Shown here in pieces: positions 42,367-52,328 of a DNA stretch of 64,000 bases. Positions within the stretch are counted from its first letter, which is position 1, and the number at the start of each line of letters is the position of its first letter. The DNA lies in the NCBI GenBank assembly GCA_024408855.1, contig JAKSUQ010000005.1:16603-80602 (forward strand). The letters are read 5' to 3'. Under the pieces are notes generated by a model that saw only the letters and a list, made by a program, of their open reading frames with translations, made no database searches and had not been told where the DNA came from. Both the position numbers and the translations under genes were made by a program. The DNA is from a bacterium (GTDB taxonomy: Bacteria; Cyanobacteriota; Vampirovibrionia; Gastranaerophilales; Gastranaerophilaceae).

Positions 42367-43174
42367 ATTTTGTTTCCAGACTCTTTTTATAAACTTCGTT
42401 TTTATTGTAATCGTGCAAAGTTGATAATATAACGGAAATATCTTTGTCCTTATATCCTTTTGATTTGAGTTTTTTAATTTCGCTTATCATATCAAAATCC
42501 GGAGTAGCTTCATCCGCATAGAGCATACAAACAATTTCTCCTTTGATTTCAGATTTGTAATGTTCCAGTACGTTTGATATTTTATCTGTTATAACTTCTT
42601 CAAAAAGTTTGGATAGTTCACGACCGAGGGAAATTCGGATATCGCCTCTAATTTGCTTAATTGTTTTTAAAGTTTTTAAAATGCGTTCTGGCGATTCGTA
42701 AAACACGGCATTATGCTCACGGAAACGTTCAACAGTTGATTTTATTTGGCTTTCTGTTTTTGGAAGAAATCCTATAAATGTAAATTCTTCTGTTTTACGT
42801 GGGATTTGGGACAAAAATGTAATAACCGCGCTTGCTCCGGGAAGTGATGTAACTTTGTATCCGTTTTCCAGCAATGCCTTTAATATTACTGTTCCGGGAT
42901 CGCATATCATTGGAGTTCCGGCATCAGATACGAGTGCAATTTTCTTTCCGTTTTTTAATTCGTTTAAGAAAAATTCGACCCTTTCTTGTTCGTTATATTT
43001 ATGATAAGAAATACATTTTGTCTTTATATCATAATGATTGAGCAGTTTTTGTGTGGTGCGAGTATCTTCGCATGCAATAATATCAACCATTTTTAATATT
43101 TCAACAGCTCTTAATGTTATATCTTGAATGTTTCCGATAGGTGTTGGAACTATATAAAAATCAAATTCACGCAT
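42365..43174 (-). CDS. rsmI: 16S rRNA 2'-O-methyltransferase (C1402)
   Basis: SAM-dependent tetrapyrrole-methylase-fold enzyme that methylates the ribose of C1402. The N-terminal IVPTPIGNIQDITLRA, ACEDTRTTQKLLNHY, ALVSDAGTPMICDPG and SLPGASAVITFL are all the RsmI blocks in order (residues ~8-145). Length 269 is slightly short, since the C-terminal helical part is reduced. It follows the small exported-looking gene by six bases, with which it is probably co-transcribed. The stop lies inside the bidirectional terminator stem. Confidence 0.94.
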   Translation of the reverse strand: MREFDFYIVPTPIGNIQDITLRAVEILKMVDIIACEDTRTTQKLLNHYDIKTKCISYHKYNEQERVEFFLNELKNGKKIALVSDAGTPMICDPGTVILKALLENGYKVTSLPGASAVITFLSQIPRKTEEFTFIGFLPKTESQIKSTVERFREHNAVFYESPERILKTLKTIKQIRGDIRISLGRELSKLFEEVITDKISNVLEHYKSEIKGEIVCMLYADEATPDFDMISEIKKLKSKGYKDKDISVILSTLHDYNKNEVYKKSLETK

Positions 43175-43180
43175 TAAAAT

Positions 43181-43645
43181 CTATGTCCACTTTGTTTTAT
43201 CTAAAAATGTTTTTACCGCTTCTTCAATATTTTCAGGAGTTTTTAATGGTGTTTCTCCTTCAAAAGTTTTGATTTGATTATTAATATTTTTATGAATATT
43301 TTGATATACTGAAAGTATTGCGTACAAAATTAATGCGGCAAATAAGACACAAAACATTGATAGTACAAACTTTTTAAGAATTTTTTTCTTGCTCATTGGT
43401 TTTTTGAAAGGAATTTGATTGATTGCTTGTGAATTATTCTCTGCAATCTGTTCATCAGGTTTTATTTCATTAACTTCCTCTGTAACGTTATTGGCAACAT
43501 TCTGCTCTGAATTTGTATCGGCTATATTGGTTTGTTCAGCCGATACAGGTACATAGCCATTGTTCTCGATATTTTCAGGTAAGCCATAAGCTGTTATTAC
43601 AGATATAAATATCGTAGTAATAATTAAAAGCAGTCTATTTTTCAT
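43181..43645 (-). CDS. membrane protein of unknown function downstream of RNase E/G
   Basis: A 154-residue protein with an N-terminal signal-like helix (residues 3-19, MKNRLLLIITTIFISVITAYG), an Asn/Glu-rich spacer of ~65 residues, a basic patch (PFKKPMSKKKILKKF), a transmembrane helix (about residues 92-112) and a charged tail. The topology could be an exported loop tethered by the second helix. No family is recognised. It overlaps the end of the RNase E/G gene by 11 bases and precedes rsmI by six, so it is part of that operon. Related small genes may anchor RNase E, but nothing in the sequence shows it. Confidence 0.6.
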   Translation of the reverse strand: MKNRLLLIITTIFISVITAYGLPENIENNGYVPVSAEQTNIADTNSEQNVANNVTEEVNEIKPDEQIAENNSQAINQIPFKKPMSKKKILKKFVLSMFCVLFAALILYAILSVYQNIHKNINNQIKTFEGETPLKTPENIEEAVKTFLDKTKWT

Positions 43646-45377
43646 TTTCTTTCACTTCACTTTTTGTAGTTTTTTTCGTTGTTTTAGTTTTCTTTTGTGT
43701 ATTTCTGTTTGGTCTTCTTGAACGTCCTTTTTTTTCCGGTTCTTCAGGTTTTATTTCCGAATTTTCTTCTTGAACGACAGGTTGTTCTGTTTCTTGAGAT
43801 TTTATTTCCGGTAAAACAGGAGCTATTTGAGAATTTTCGTCAATAACGGTTTGTGCAAGATTTTTATCGGCACTTTCTTGCTTGATTTTCTTTGTGTTAA
43901 ATTTTCCGTTTCTTGAATTTCTCTTTTTCGTTTCTGTTTTTTCGGTTTCAATTTCCCGAATTTCTTCTTGTGCTTGTACGGACGGATTAAGTTTTATTTC
44001 CTGTTTTTCTTCCTGTACAAATTCTTGTTCTTTTATTTCTTGTTGTGGTTTATTTTGATTTTGTTGATTGTTAAATTTGTTATTTTTCTTACTGCCCATA
44101 GGTAATCTCAGTTTCGCAGCTTTGGCTCTGTATTCACCCTCAGCAGTTGCTGATGCGAACTTAATATCTTCCATAATATAGCCGTTACCTTGGCAATGCG
44201 GACAGCGTTTTGCAAAAATTTCACTAATTGCCTGTCCTTGACGGTGTCTTGTCATTTCAACAAGTCCTAAATCAGAAAGTTGACCAACTTGCGGTTTTGC
44301 CTTATCAATTTCTGTCGCAAGTTCCAATTCTTCCATCATTGCAAGTTTATCAGCACGACTCGACATATCAATAAAGTCAATGATAATCATGCCGCCGATA
44401 TTACGAAGTCTTAATTGGCGTGCAATTTCATGTACTGCTTCAATATTCGTTTTTAAGATAGTTTCATCCTGAGTGGCTGAATTGGTGAACTTACCGCTAT
44501 TAACGTCAATTACAGTGAGAGCTTCGGTTGTTTGAATGAACAAATAACCGCCTGACGGCAAATTGACTTTCATTTGAAGTGCGGACTTAATTTCTTTGTG
44601 AATATCCATTGCAACCAAAAGTGGTTCGGAACCCTTGTAAAGAGTTACGTTGATATTTTTATTCATATGCCAATTTTGTAGCAGATTTTGGACTCTGTTT
44701 AATGCAAAACCTGTATCAACAATGATTTCTTGCGTATCTTCGTTGCATGCCTCTCTGATTACTCTGTATAGCAAATCTTGATCTCTGTACAACAAATTCG
44801 GAGGTGTCATGCTTTCCGCTGAAGTAACTATATTATTCCACTTTTCCAATAAAATTTCTAAATCTTCTTGGATATCAGCTTCGGTTTGTCCTTCAGCTTC
44901 TGTTCTGACAATAATTCCGACTCCGACAGGTTTGATTAAATTAACAACAGATTTGAGTCTTGCTCTTTCTTTTGCTGAAGTGATTTTTTTACTTACATTA
45001 ATACCTGTTTCATTTGGCATAAGTACTAAAAATCTTCCTGGAAGTGAAATTTCAGTAGTAACACGAGGACCTTTGTGTCCGGTTGGTTCTTTTACAACTT
45101 GAACAACAATTTTTTGTTTTGGTTTAACTTTATCTTGCAAAGCTCCTTTTCCGGTGATATCTTGGGCATGAAGAAATCCCATTTTGTCGGAACCGACATT
45201 TACAAATGCGGCTTCGATACTTGGAAGTACGTTTTCTACTTCTGCCAAATAAACATCACCTAATATTATTTCACCACGGTGTACATAAAATTCTGAAACC
45301 CTGCCGTTTTCTAATACAGCTGCAATATTATCTCTTTCAGCTATAATGATTTTGTTTGTAACATTTAATTCTTTCAT
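43635..45377 (-). CDS. rng: ribonuclease E/G family endoribonuclease
   Basis: Single-strand-specific endoribonuclease for mRNA turnover and rRNA maturation. Residues ~35-120 hold the S1 RNA-binding domain, interrupted by a short insert (VNVGSDKMGFLHAQD). The catalytic DNase I-like part carries VIDVNSG near residue 310 and IIIDFIDM, which has the metal aspartates. The zinc-link cysteines are CPHC in KRCPHCQGNGYI (about residues 393-404). The last ~150 residues are a low-complexity, charged Gln/Glu/Lys tail ending in a basic KTTKKTTK cluster. Length 580 is like cyanobacterial RNase E. It follows the radical SAM gene by 20 bases, as in many cyanobacteria. Confidence 0.93.
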   Translation of the reverse strand: MKELNVTNKIIIAERDNIAAVLENGRVSEFYVHRGEIILGDVYLAEVENVLPSIEAAFVNVGSDKMGFLHAQDITGKGALQDKVKPKQKIVVQVVKEPTGHKGPRVTTEISLPGRFLVLMPNETGINVSKKITSAKERARLKSVVNLIKPVGVGIIVRTEAEGQTEADIQEDLEILLEKWNNIVTSAESMTPPNLLYRDQDLLYRVIREACNEDTQEIIVDTGFALNRVQNLLQNWHMNKNINVTLYKGSEPLLVAMDIHKEIKSALQMKVNLPSGGYLFIQTTEALTVIDVNSGKFTNSATQDETILKTNIEAVHEIARQLRLRNIGGMIIIDFIDMSSRADKLAMMEELELATEIDKAKPQVGQLSDLGLVEMTRHRQGQAISEIFAKRCPHCQGNGYIMEDIKFASATAEGEYRAKAAKLRLPMGSKKNNKFNNQQNQNKPQQEIKEQEFVQEEKQEIKLNPSVQAQEEIREIETEKTETKKRNSRNGKFNTKKIKQESADKNLAQTVIDENSQIAPVLPEIKSQETEQPVVQEENSEIKPEEPEKKGRSRRPNRNTQKKTKTTKKTTKSEVKENEK

Positions 45378-45396
45378 ATTTTTAAATCCTTTATTG

Positions 45397-47934
45397 CTAT
45401 AATTCTCTCAATTTCTCGTCAAGGAAACGCGTGCGGGTTATTTCAAAAATCCTTTCATTATCAACTAACTGCATAAGGCTGTCAGCTCTAAGGGCAGGAG
45501 TTTGTGATCCTTGACCTGTTTTAAGATATATAAACAGACTTCCGTTTTCAAACCTATGTGAACCGATAGAGTTTTTTATGTCTGTTGTTTTTTCTAAACC
45601 TTTTTTGTTTTTCTTTGTCAATAAAATCTCTGACATAGATAAAACTTTTTCTACATCATACAGAAATTTATCAAAATTGTAAAGAGTTTTTTCATTTGAT
45701 TTTATGTAAGGTGTAATTTTATACTCTGCCCATTGAGCTTCAATCTCAACAGGTGTGGCATAACGTTCTATTTCTTTTATGTCGATAACTTGTGCACCAT
45801 CTGGCAGTTTGGAATTAAGTGTTTCAACTAATTCATTACAAGGTATTTTATCCAAAATTTCTATATCGACAAGTTCACCTTCGCTTTCGGCAAATAGTGG
45901 GAGAGCTATTCCCATAGATACTTTCATTGTAGGGTTATAGCCAAGGGTATAAGCCATTCTCAATCCTGTTCTCGCTAAAACTTTATGGAATGTATTTTGC
46001 CAATCTAAGTGTGAGAAATATTTTAAAAGTCCTTTTTTAGTGATTTTTAATCTATATCTGTAAACAGGTATATTTGGGTTAGGATGGGCATTTGCAGGGT
46101 CAATGTGTTGTGCTTCTTTAATTATATTTTGTGCTTTTTCAGAGGCAGTCCATTGAGGTGCTAAAACTTTTTTTGTGTTCAAATTTTTGCAAACTCCGCA
46201 TTGAACGCACTTGTGTTCGCAGGTTGGTTGAAGATTAAACTCGCAATCCTGTTGGAATGCCGTTTTATATTCATTTACAAGCCAATTTTTTTCAATTCCT
46301 ACATTTATAAAATCCCATGGCAAAGTTTCTTCAAGTAGATACTTCTTTTCAGCTTTTTCGCTAAGGTCGAAGCCACATTCTAAAGCAGTTTCTCGCCATA
46401 TATTTTTATCAAAAAACTCTCCCCAAGCATCCAAGTAACATCCTTTTTTATAAAGTTTTTCAATATATTGGCATAATGAGTCATCCCCTCTTGTAAGCAC
46501 CGCTTCTATTTGCGATACAAATTTTTCGTGGTAATTTATTTTCAAACCTTTGATGTGTTTTGTTTTTTCTTTTAAATAATCAATATGTTTACTAACTTCA
46601 TCAAGACTCATTTGCGGACACCATTGGAACGGTGTAAACGGTTTTGGAACAAAAATTGAGAGTGTACAGGTTATTTCCAAGCCGTAATTCAAATTTTTTT
46701 CTTTTTTAATACGTCTTACACCATTTTTGATTTTTTCAAGCATAATTACTGTTTCATCTATGTCTTCAAATGTTTCTGTCGGCAATCCGGCAATTAAATA
46801 AAATTTTATTTTAGACCAGCCGTTTTCGTACAATGTTAATGCTGAATTTGCAATTTGTTCTTCTGAAATGTTTTTCTTAATCACATTTCTAAGTCTTTGA
46901 CTGCCGGCTTCCGGAGCAAGTGTCATTCCGCTCTTTCTTACGCTTTGTGTTAATTCTGCCAATTCAAGATTAAATCCGTCAATTCTTTGACTTGGAAGTG
47001 ATACGGAAATTTTATGTTGATTAAAATCTACTGCCAATTCTTTTATGACTTCATTAATATTCTTGTAATCGTTTGAGGATAATGAAAGTAGTGAATACTC
47101 ATCATATCCTGTATTTTCAACAAGATTTTTAACTATTTTTATTATGTCCTCTGCTTTTCGTTCTCGAATAGGTAACGTTACATGTCCGGGTTGGCAAAAT
47201 CTGCACATTCTGCCGCAACCACGTCTAATTTCTACAATAGCTCTGTCGTGTACTGAATTTGAAAACGGAATAGGATAATTTTTAGGTGCATATTCAACAG
47301 GAATTTGCGATATTCGTTTGTTAACTTTTGAATTATATCCTTTTGCCCAACATCCATCAATTTTAGAAAGTTGCTTAATACGTTCTTTTCTGGTTAAATT
47401 TTTAGTTTTTTCAAGGATTTCACATACTTCAACCATCATTTCTTCGCCGTCGCCGATTGTAAAAACATCAATAAAATCACTCATTGGCAGAGGATTGAAA
47501 GAGCAAGGTCCTCCGGCAAATATAATCGGGTCATCTTCTTTTCTTTCGGAATTTTTTATTGATATTCCTGACATTTCCAACATTTTTAAAACAGTCGGAT
47601 ATGAAAGTTCATACTGTAAAGAAAATCCGATTCCATCAAAGTCTTTTAAGGCTCTTTTTGATTCAACACCATATAAAAATTCCGGTTTAAAATCGGGTTC
47701 AGGAGCATAAGCCCTGTCAGCCATAAAACGTTCAACTGAATTTACTCTGTCATAGATTATTCTTACTCCGAGGTTACTTATTCCGACTTCATATTTGTCC
47801 GGAAATGCGAAAGCAAATCGAATACTTGCATTGTCAAAACTTTTATTAGCTGATAAAAATTCTCCGCCAACATATTGATACGGTTTTGTTGCATTGTATA
47901 GGGCATCATGTTGATTTCTAAAAAAACAAGTCAT
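45397..47934 (-). CDS. radical SAM/DUF2344 fusion protein
   Basis: Cytoplasmic iron-sulfur radical SAM protein of the TIGR03960-TIGR03936 type. The N-terminal ~230 residues resemble the B12-binding-like part. The cluster cysteines are C240, C244 and C247 in RRGCGRMCRFC. A TIM-barrel core follows to residue ~560. A cysteine-rich stretch (CEHKCVQCGVC, near residue 590) may bind a second cluster. Residues ~635-845 are DUF2344, starting YRYRLKITKKGLLKYFSHLD. The substrate is unknown. Fusion and location before RNase E/G match the cyanobacterial gene order. It overlaps nagA by four bases. Confidence 0.9.
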   Translation of the reverse strand: MTCFFRNQHDALYNATKPYQYVGGEFLSANKSFDNASIRFAFAFPDKYEVGISNLGVRIIYDRVNSVERFMADRAYAPEPDFKPEFLYGVESKRALKDFDGIGFSLQYELSYPTVLKMLEMSGISIKNSERKEDDPIIFAGGPCSFNPLPMSDFIDVFTIGDGEEMMVEVCEILEKTKNLTRKERIKQLSKIDGCWAKGYNSKVNKRISQIPVEYAPKNYPIPFSNSVHDRAIVEIRRGCGRMCRFCQPGHVTLPIRERKAEDIIKIVKNLVENTGYDEYSLLSLSSNDYKNINEVIKELAVDFNQHKISVSLPSQRIDGFNLELAELTQSVRKSGMTLAPEAGSQRLRNVIKKNISEEQIANSALTLYENGWSKIKFYLIAGLPTETFEDIDETVIMLEKIKNGVRRIKKEKNLNYGLEITCTLSIFVPKPFTPFQWCPQMSLDEVSKHIDYLKEKTKHIKGLKINYHEKFVSQIEAVLTRGDDSLCQYIEKLYKKGCYLDAWGEFFDKNIWRETALECGFDLSEKAEKKYLLEETLPWDFINVGIEKNWLVNEYKTAFQQDCEFNLQPTCEHKCVQCGVCKNLNTKKVLAPQWTASEKAQNIIKEAQHIDPANAHPNPNIPVYRYRLKITKKGLLKYFSHLDWQNTFHKVLARTGLRMAYTLGYNPTMKVSMGIALPLFAESEGELVDIEILDKIPCNELVETLNSKLPDGAQVIDIKEIERYATPVEIEAQWAEYKITPYIKSNEKTLYNFDKFLYDVEKVLSMSEILLTKKNKKGLEKTTDIKNSIGSHRFENGSLFIYLKTGQGSQTPALRADSLMQLVDNERIFEITRTRFLDEKLREL

Positions 47935-48845
47935 AAGATTTCATGCCCTTCGTACTGTATTTTCTTAATATTCCAATTTTCATCCCATTCAATTTCACCG
48001 TTTGGTGTAATTGAATGATATTCATATACGTTATTTATAAATTGCGGATTAAACATTCCTATTTTTCCTAATCTTTGGATTATTTCCGGTAAAAGAACCG
48101 TACTTCCGGCAAGAGTATTGTCCGATGACGTTGCTCTTGCGCCATCGTAAAATATTTTATATCCGGCAAAGGTGGTTTCTTTTATTTCGCTATGAGTTAT
48201 TGGCAAAGAATCGCTTACTAAAATTACTTTATTATCTGGTTTGGATTTAAAAAACAGTTTTAATGCTTTATCGCAAACGTGAATGCCATCCGCTATAATC
48301 TCAGAATACAATCTGTCATCAGTCAAAGCACTTAAAGAGGTCGAATTTGATTTATGGCTAATTCCGGACATAGCATTAAATGTGTGGGTTGTTCCGCAAA
48401 CATTGTTTAAATCTTCTCCTACACAATGTCCTGCCTGTATTTTTATATTTTTGTTTTTTAAATATTCTATCAATCCTTCATCTAATTCCGGAGCTAAGGT
48501 AATAATTTTGATAAAATTATCTTCAATGAGTTTGTAATTATTTTTTGTAAGGCTCATAAAGTATTCCGGATTGTGGATACCCTTTTTTTCGGGATTAATA
48601 AAAATACCCTCCAAATGTATTCCCAAAATTCGATTACATAATTCGGAAGCCTTCTTTATAACATTAATTTGTCTTTTAATATTATCAACACTATCTGTAA
48701 CAAGAGTTGGAAAAAATCCGCCAATTCCGTATTTTAATAATTTATCCGCTAATATAAGGATTTCATTCGTATCGGCTGTATTGAAATCAATCCCGAATGC
48801 ACCGTGAAAGTGTTGTTCAATAATTAAAGGAGTTTTTATATTCAC
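47931..48845 (-). CDS. nagA: N-acetylglucosamine-6-phosphate deacetylase-like protein
   Basis: Metal-dependent amidohydrolase of amino-sugar recycling. Recognised blocks are EQHFHGAFGIDF (residues 10-21), GIHLEGIFINPEKKG (HLEG metal glutamate), AGHCVG and THTFNAMSG (metal histidines), IADGIHV and LVSDS with the catalytic aspartate near residue 225. Length 304 is well short of the usual ~380: the N- and C-terminal β-sandwich domain that flanks the barrel seems missing or minimal, and HLEGPF reads HLEGIF. It lies between murE and the radical SAM gene, which may link it to peptidoglycan recycling. The reduced size makes the exact substrate less sure. Confidence 0.8.
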   Translation of the reverse strand: MNIKTPLIIEQHFHGAFGIDFNTADTNEILILADKLLKYGIGGFFPTLVTDSVDNIKRQINVIKKASELCNRILGIHLEGIFINPEKKGIHNPEYFMSLTKNNYKLIEDNFIKIITLAPELDEGLIEYLKNKNIKIQAGHCVGEDLNNVCGTTHTFNAMSGISHKSNSTSLSALTDDRLYSEIIADGIHVCDKALKLFFKSKPDNKVILVSDSLPITHSEIKETTFAGYKIFYDGARATSSDNTLAGSTVLLPEIIQRLGKIGMFNPQFINNVYEYHSITPNGEIEWDENWNIKKIQYEGHEIL

Positions 48846-48848
48846 GTT

Positions 48849-50318
48849 CTAATCTCCGATAAAAATTGCTTTAGCTTTTTCTCTGTCATCAAAATGTATT
48901 GTTTCTGTTGCAAAGATTTGATAATCTTCATGACCTTTCCCTGCAATCAGTACAACATCATTTGCATTAGCGATTTTGTATGCTTCTTTTATAGCTAATT
49001 CTCTGTCAGGTTCAACTATAACATTATTTACGCTTTTAAATCCCGCAAGGATATCTGTTATAATTTGTTGCGGGTCTTCTGAACGAGGATTATCACTCGT
49101 TACAATAATTTTATCCGCAAGTTGTTCGGCAATGCTACCCATTTTCGGGCGTTTTGTTGTATCTCTGTCCCCTCCGCAACCAAAAATGCATATTAATTTT
49201 GCATTTTCCGGAGTAATTTGTCTTGCTGCCTTTAGTACGTTTTTCAAACCATCAGGTGTGTGTGCATAATCTACGATTACTGCAGGTTTTTCTACAACCA
49301 TTTCAAAACGACCTGCGACACCGGAAATTTTTTCTAATGCCTCAATAGATTTTTTAATATCGAAGCCTACCGCTTTTGCAGTTGCTATTGCAGCAAGAAT
49401 ATTGTATACAGAAAACATTCCGTTCATAATAAGCTTTACATTGTATTCACTCCCGTCAACACAACAGATAAATCTTGCGCCATTTTCATTGAGTTTAATA
49501 TCTTTTGCCATAATGGTTGCATCATTATTTGTACCGTATGTAATAAGGTTTACATCTTGCGAAACCATTTTTGTGAGTTGTTTACCATACTCATCATCAG
49601 AATTTATTACTGCAAAATCACCCACAACCAAGTCTTCAAATAAACGAGCTTTTGTTCTAAAATAGTTTTCCATTGTAATATGGAAATCTAAGTGATCTTG
49701 AGTAAGATTTGTAAATACTGCCCCCTTATAGTCAACATAAGCGACTCTATGTTGTGCAATGGAATGAGATGAAACTTCCATTACAACATTTTGCATTCCT
49801 TTTTCTCTAATATGATACATTAGCTTTTGTAATTCCGGAGCTTGCGGAGTTGTATGACCAATATCGTGATATTCTTCATTTTCACTTTTAAATTTGTATC
49901 CTAATGTACCGATTAAAGCACATGAATCGTCAAAAGCCTCATACAATTTTTGAATAAGATGTGTAACGGTAGTTTTACCGTTAGTACCGGTTACTCCGAT
50001 TACATTTAATCTTTTTGAAGGATTAACATATAATGTGTTCGAAATTTGAGCAAGTGCATCTTCTGTTGATTCAACTACAATTTGAGGAATGTCAATATTC
50101 AAAATTCTCTCTACTACACAAATGGTAACTCCGTTCGAAATGGCTTCTTCCGCATACTCATGTCCGTCAACATGTTCTCCTGTTAAGCAAACAAAAATAT
50201 CATTCGGACAACTCTTTTTTGAATTATACGAAATCCCCTCAATATCAATTGATAAATCTTCGCAATTTACTAATTCTATATAACTTATTTCATCCAACAA
50301 ATTTCTTAATCTCATCAC
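48849..50318 (-). CDS. murE: UDP-MurNAc-tripeptide synthetase (meso-DAP adding)
   Basis: Adds meso-diaminopimelate to UDP-MurNAc-L-Ala-D-Glu in cell-wall synthesis. The P-loop GTNGKTT is residues 111-117. The DAP-recognising DNPR is residues 409-412, followed by SEDP as in meso-DAP enzymes; L-lysine enzymes differ here. Other blocks include TTPQAPELQ, NLTQDHLDFH, and DYAHTPDGL. Length 489 is normal. It starts 14 bases after the penicillin-binding protein gene, a standard mra/dcw order, while nagA follows three bases after its stop. dapB and asd elsewhere in the window supply DAP. Confidence 0.96.
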   Translation of the reverse strand: MMRLRNLLDEISYIELVNCEDLSIDIEGISYNSKKSCPNDIFVCLTGEHVDGHEYAEEAISNGVTICVVERILNIDIPQIVVESTEDALAQISNTLYVNPSKRLNVIGVTGTNGKTTVTHLIQKLYEAFDDSCALIGTLGYKFKSENEEYHDIGHTTPQAPELQKLMYHIREKGMQNVVMEVSSHSIAQHRVAYVDYKGAVFTNLTQDHLDFHITMENYFRTKARLFEDLVVGDFAVINSDDEYGKQLTKMVSQDVNLITYGTNNDATIMAKDIKLNENGARFICCVDGSEYNVKLIMNGMFSVYNILAAIATAKAVGFDIKKSIEALEKISGVAGRFEMVVEKPAVIVDYAHTPDGLKNVLKAARQITPENAKLICIFGCGGDRDTTKRPKMGSIAEQLADKIIVTSDNPRSEDPQQIITDILAGFKSVNNVIVEPDRELAIKEAYKIANANDVVLIAGKGHEDYQIFATETIHFDDREKAKAIFIGD

Positions 50319-50332
50319 TAATTCCCCTATTA

Positions 50333-52039
50333 TTAATATTTGTCCGGTTGTAAATTTAAAATACGTGCAACTTGTGTAGATATTTCTTTAAATATTGGAG
50401 CTGCGACAGTGTTACCCCATATTTCTCCGCCTTGTGCCGAGTCTATTACGACATAGATAATGACTTGCGGATCACTTGATGGCAAATAACCGACAATAGA
50501 TGTGTACAGTTTATTTGTATATCCAACGCCATTTTCAATTGGTTTAATTGATGTACCGGTTTTTGCTGCAATATTATATGAATCAGATTTAATAACTGAT
50601 TTTCCGTGATTAATACTCTCAGTAAGAAGCTCGGTTACAACTTTTGCATGTTCAGGTGTCATGACTTGTACGCGTTTTACTTTTATAGCTTCTTCTTCCG
50701 GTGGATACTTAATAACGTGTGGAGTAACTCTTACACCACCGTTTGCTATGGCAGAAACTGCTGAAATCATTTGAATTGCTGTAACAGAAGAACCGTAGCC
50801 GTATCCCATTGAAGCATGATCGGCACTGTCCCATTTTTCAGGCTGTTTTAAAATACCGACTGATTCTCCCGGTAAATCAATTCCGGTTTTTTCGCCAAAT
50901 CCGAATTTTTTCAACATTCCGTAGTATTCGTATTTATTCATCATTTGAGCGACTAAAACGGAAGCAACATTACTTGAATGTTCAAATAAGTACACTAAAT
51001 CAATTAATCCTGGATTTGGATGAGTTGCATAGTCATAGTTTTTAATTGGCCACCAACCTACTTTTATTTTACCGGTATCATTAATTTTTGTATATCTGTT
51101 AATTTTACCCAATTCCATTGCTGATGCAACAGTTATTGTTTTGAATGTAGAGCCCGGAGGATAAACATCTGTTAAAGTCCAGTTTTTAGTTTGAAAACTT
51201 GTTGCGGATTTGAAGTTATTAGGGTCAAAGTATGGATAAACCGCATAGGCTAAAATTTCTCCGTTTTTAGGATTCATTACTATTGCAGTGCCTCTGAATG
51301 CCTTAAATTTTTGTATTGTAGTCATCAATGCTTTTTCGCAAACGTGCTGAACTGGTGCATCAATAGTAAGAGTAACATCTTTTCCCTTACGAGGCGTTGT
51401 TACTGCAACGGGATCCGTTGTAATTTTATAGATTATGTTTCCTCTTGGGGTAACTTCATAATCTTCTCCTTTCGTAACGCTTTCCAACTTATCTTTTGCG
51501 GTTTGTTCAACTCCGGAAGCTATATCAGCATCAAAATTGTAATATCCTAATACATGCGAAGCCATTGTCCCTTGAGGATATGTTCTTATGCTCTTTTTAT
51601 CCATAGGAATTTCTCTGAGATTTAATTTTGCGATTTCATCCCTAACTTGGCGACTTACATTCTTTTGTATTAATATCATTTGGTTGTTTTGTTTAAGTTT
51701 TTTTGTAAGTTCTGCTTGGGAGACTTTTAAAATCGGAGCAAGCATTTTGGCTAATTCTTCTTCTGAATGAACGAAATCGGCTTTTCTTGCGAAAATATCA
51801 TAGTAAATAGTGTCTGTTGCCAGCTTAATTCCGTTTCTGTCATAAATATTACCACGCATTACAAAAGAATATGCTCGCCTTTGTTTTTTTGCTTTTATTC
51901 TACAATGTCTTGTATCAAGGATTTGTATACAAAAAAGATAAATAATAAAGACACTTATGATAAAAATGAATATATATTGAAGTCTTAAAAGTCTGTCAGC
52001 AAAAAGTTTGTTTTTATTTGCTCTGTTGCTATGTTTCAT
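50333..52039 (-). CDS. ftsI: class B penicillin-binding protein (FtsI/PBP2-like transpeptidase)
   Basis: Cross-links peptidoglycan, probably at the septum. Residues ~20-42 are the single membrane anchor. The pedestal domain follows. The transpeptidase domain has the serine motif STFK at 297-300, SSN near residue 354 and KTGTS near residue 493. Length 568 is in the FtsI range. The order PBP-murE is the beginning of the division/cell-wall cluster, although murF, mraY and the rest do not follow. The ATG lacks a strong ribosome site (AGGGGAA). A palindrome lies upstream at 52130-52141. Confidence 0.92.
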   Translation of the reverse strand: MKHSNRANKNKLFADRLLRLQYIFIFIISVFIIYLFCIQILDTRHCRIKAKKQRRAYSFVMRGNIYDRNGIKLATDTIYYDIFARKADFVHSEEELAKMLAPILKVSQAELTKKLKQNNQMILIQKNVSRQVRDEIAKLNLREIPMDKKSIRTYPQGTMASHVLGYYNFDADIASGVEQTAKDKLESVTKGEDYEVTPRGNIIYKITTDPVAVTTPRKGKDVTLTIDAPVQHVCEKALMTTIQKFKAFRGTAIVMNPKNGEILAYAVYPYFDPNNFKSATSFQTKNWTLTDVYPPGSTFKTITVASAMELGKINRYTKINDTGKIKVGWWPIKNYDYATHPNPGLIDLVYLFEHSSNVASVLVAQMMNKYEYYGMLKKFGFGEKTGIDLPGESVGILKQPEKWDSADHASMGYGYGSSVTAIQMISAVSAIANGGVRVTPHVIKYPPEEEAIKVKRVQVMTPEHAKVVTELLTESINHGKSVIKSDSYNIAAKTGTSIKPIENGVGYTNKLYTSIVGYLPSSDPQVIIYVVIDSAQGGEIWGNTVAAPIFKEISTQVARILNLQPDKY

Positions 52040-52129
52040 AAATTCCCCTTACCTTACAATGATACCACATATTAAGTTTGAGTGAAAACAGATTAATTAA
52101 TCTTAATATTTTTATTTTAACAACATGCT

Positions 52130-52141
52130 TGTTAGCTAACA
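52130..52141. promoter_or_regulatory. 12-base palindrome, candidate operator
   Basis: TGTTAGCTAACA is a perfect palindrome in the 280-base gap between the divergent PBP gene and the small plus-strand gene. Its size suits a homodimeric repressor site, but no protein is identified and it may be chance. Confidence 0.25.
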
Positions 52142-52236
52142 GCCAAAGCCATGTTATTAAGTGTACTTTGGGCACTTTATCTGTAAATCAATATTTGCAA
52201 CATTTTAATACGACTGTGCATATTTTAATAAAATAC

Positions 52237-52265
52237 TTGACAAAAAAAATATTATGATACATAAT
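52237..52265 (+). promoter_or_regulatory. sigma-70-type promoter of small gene
   Basis: TTGACA at 52237-52242 and CATAAT at 52260-52265 are 17 bases apart, near-consensus. A 6-bp hairpin (aagtgt/acactt, 52280-52298) lies in the ~55-base leader that follows. It is the clearest full promoter in the window. Confidence 0.7.
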
Positions 52266-52328
52266 AAAATTGTTAGATGAAGTGTAGATAAAACACTTAA
52301 TTAAAATCAAATCACGGAGGTGATAAAT

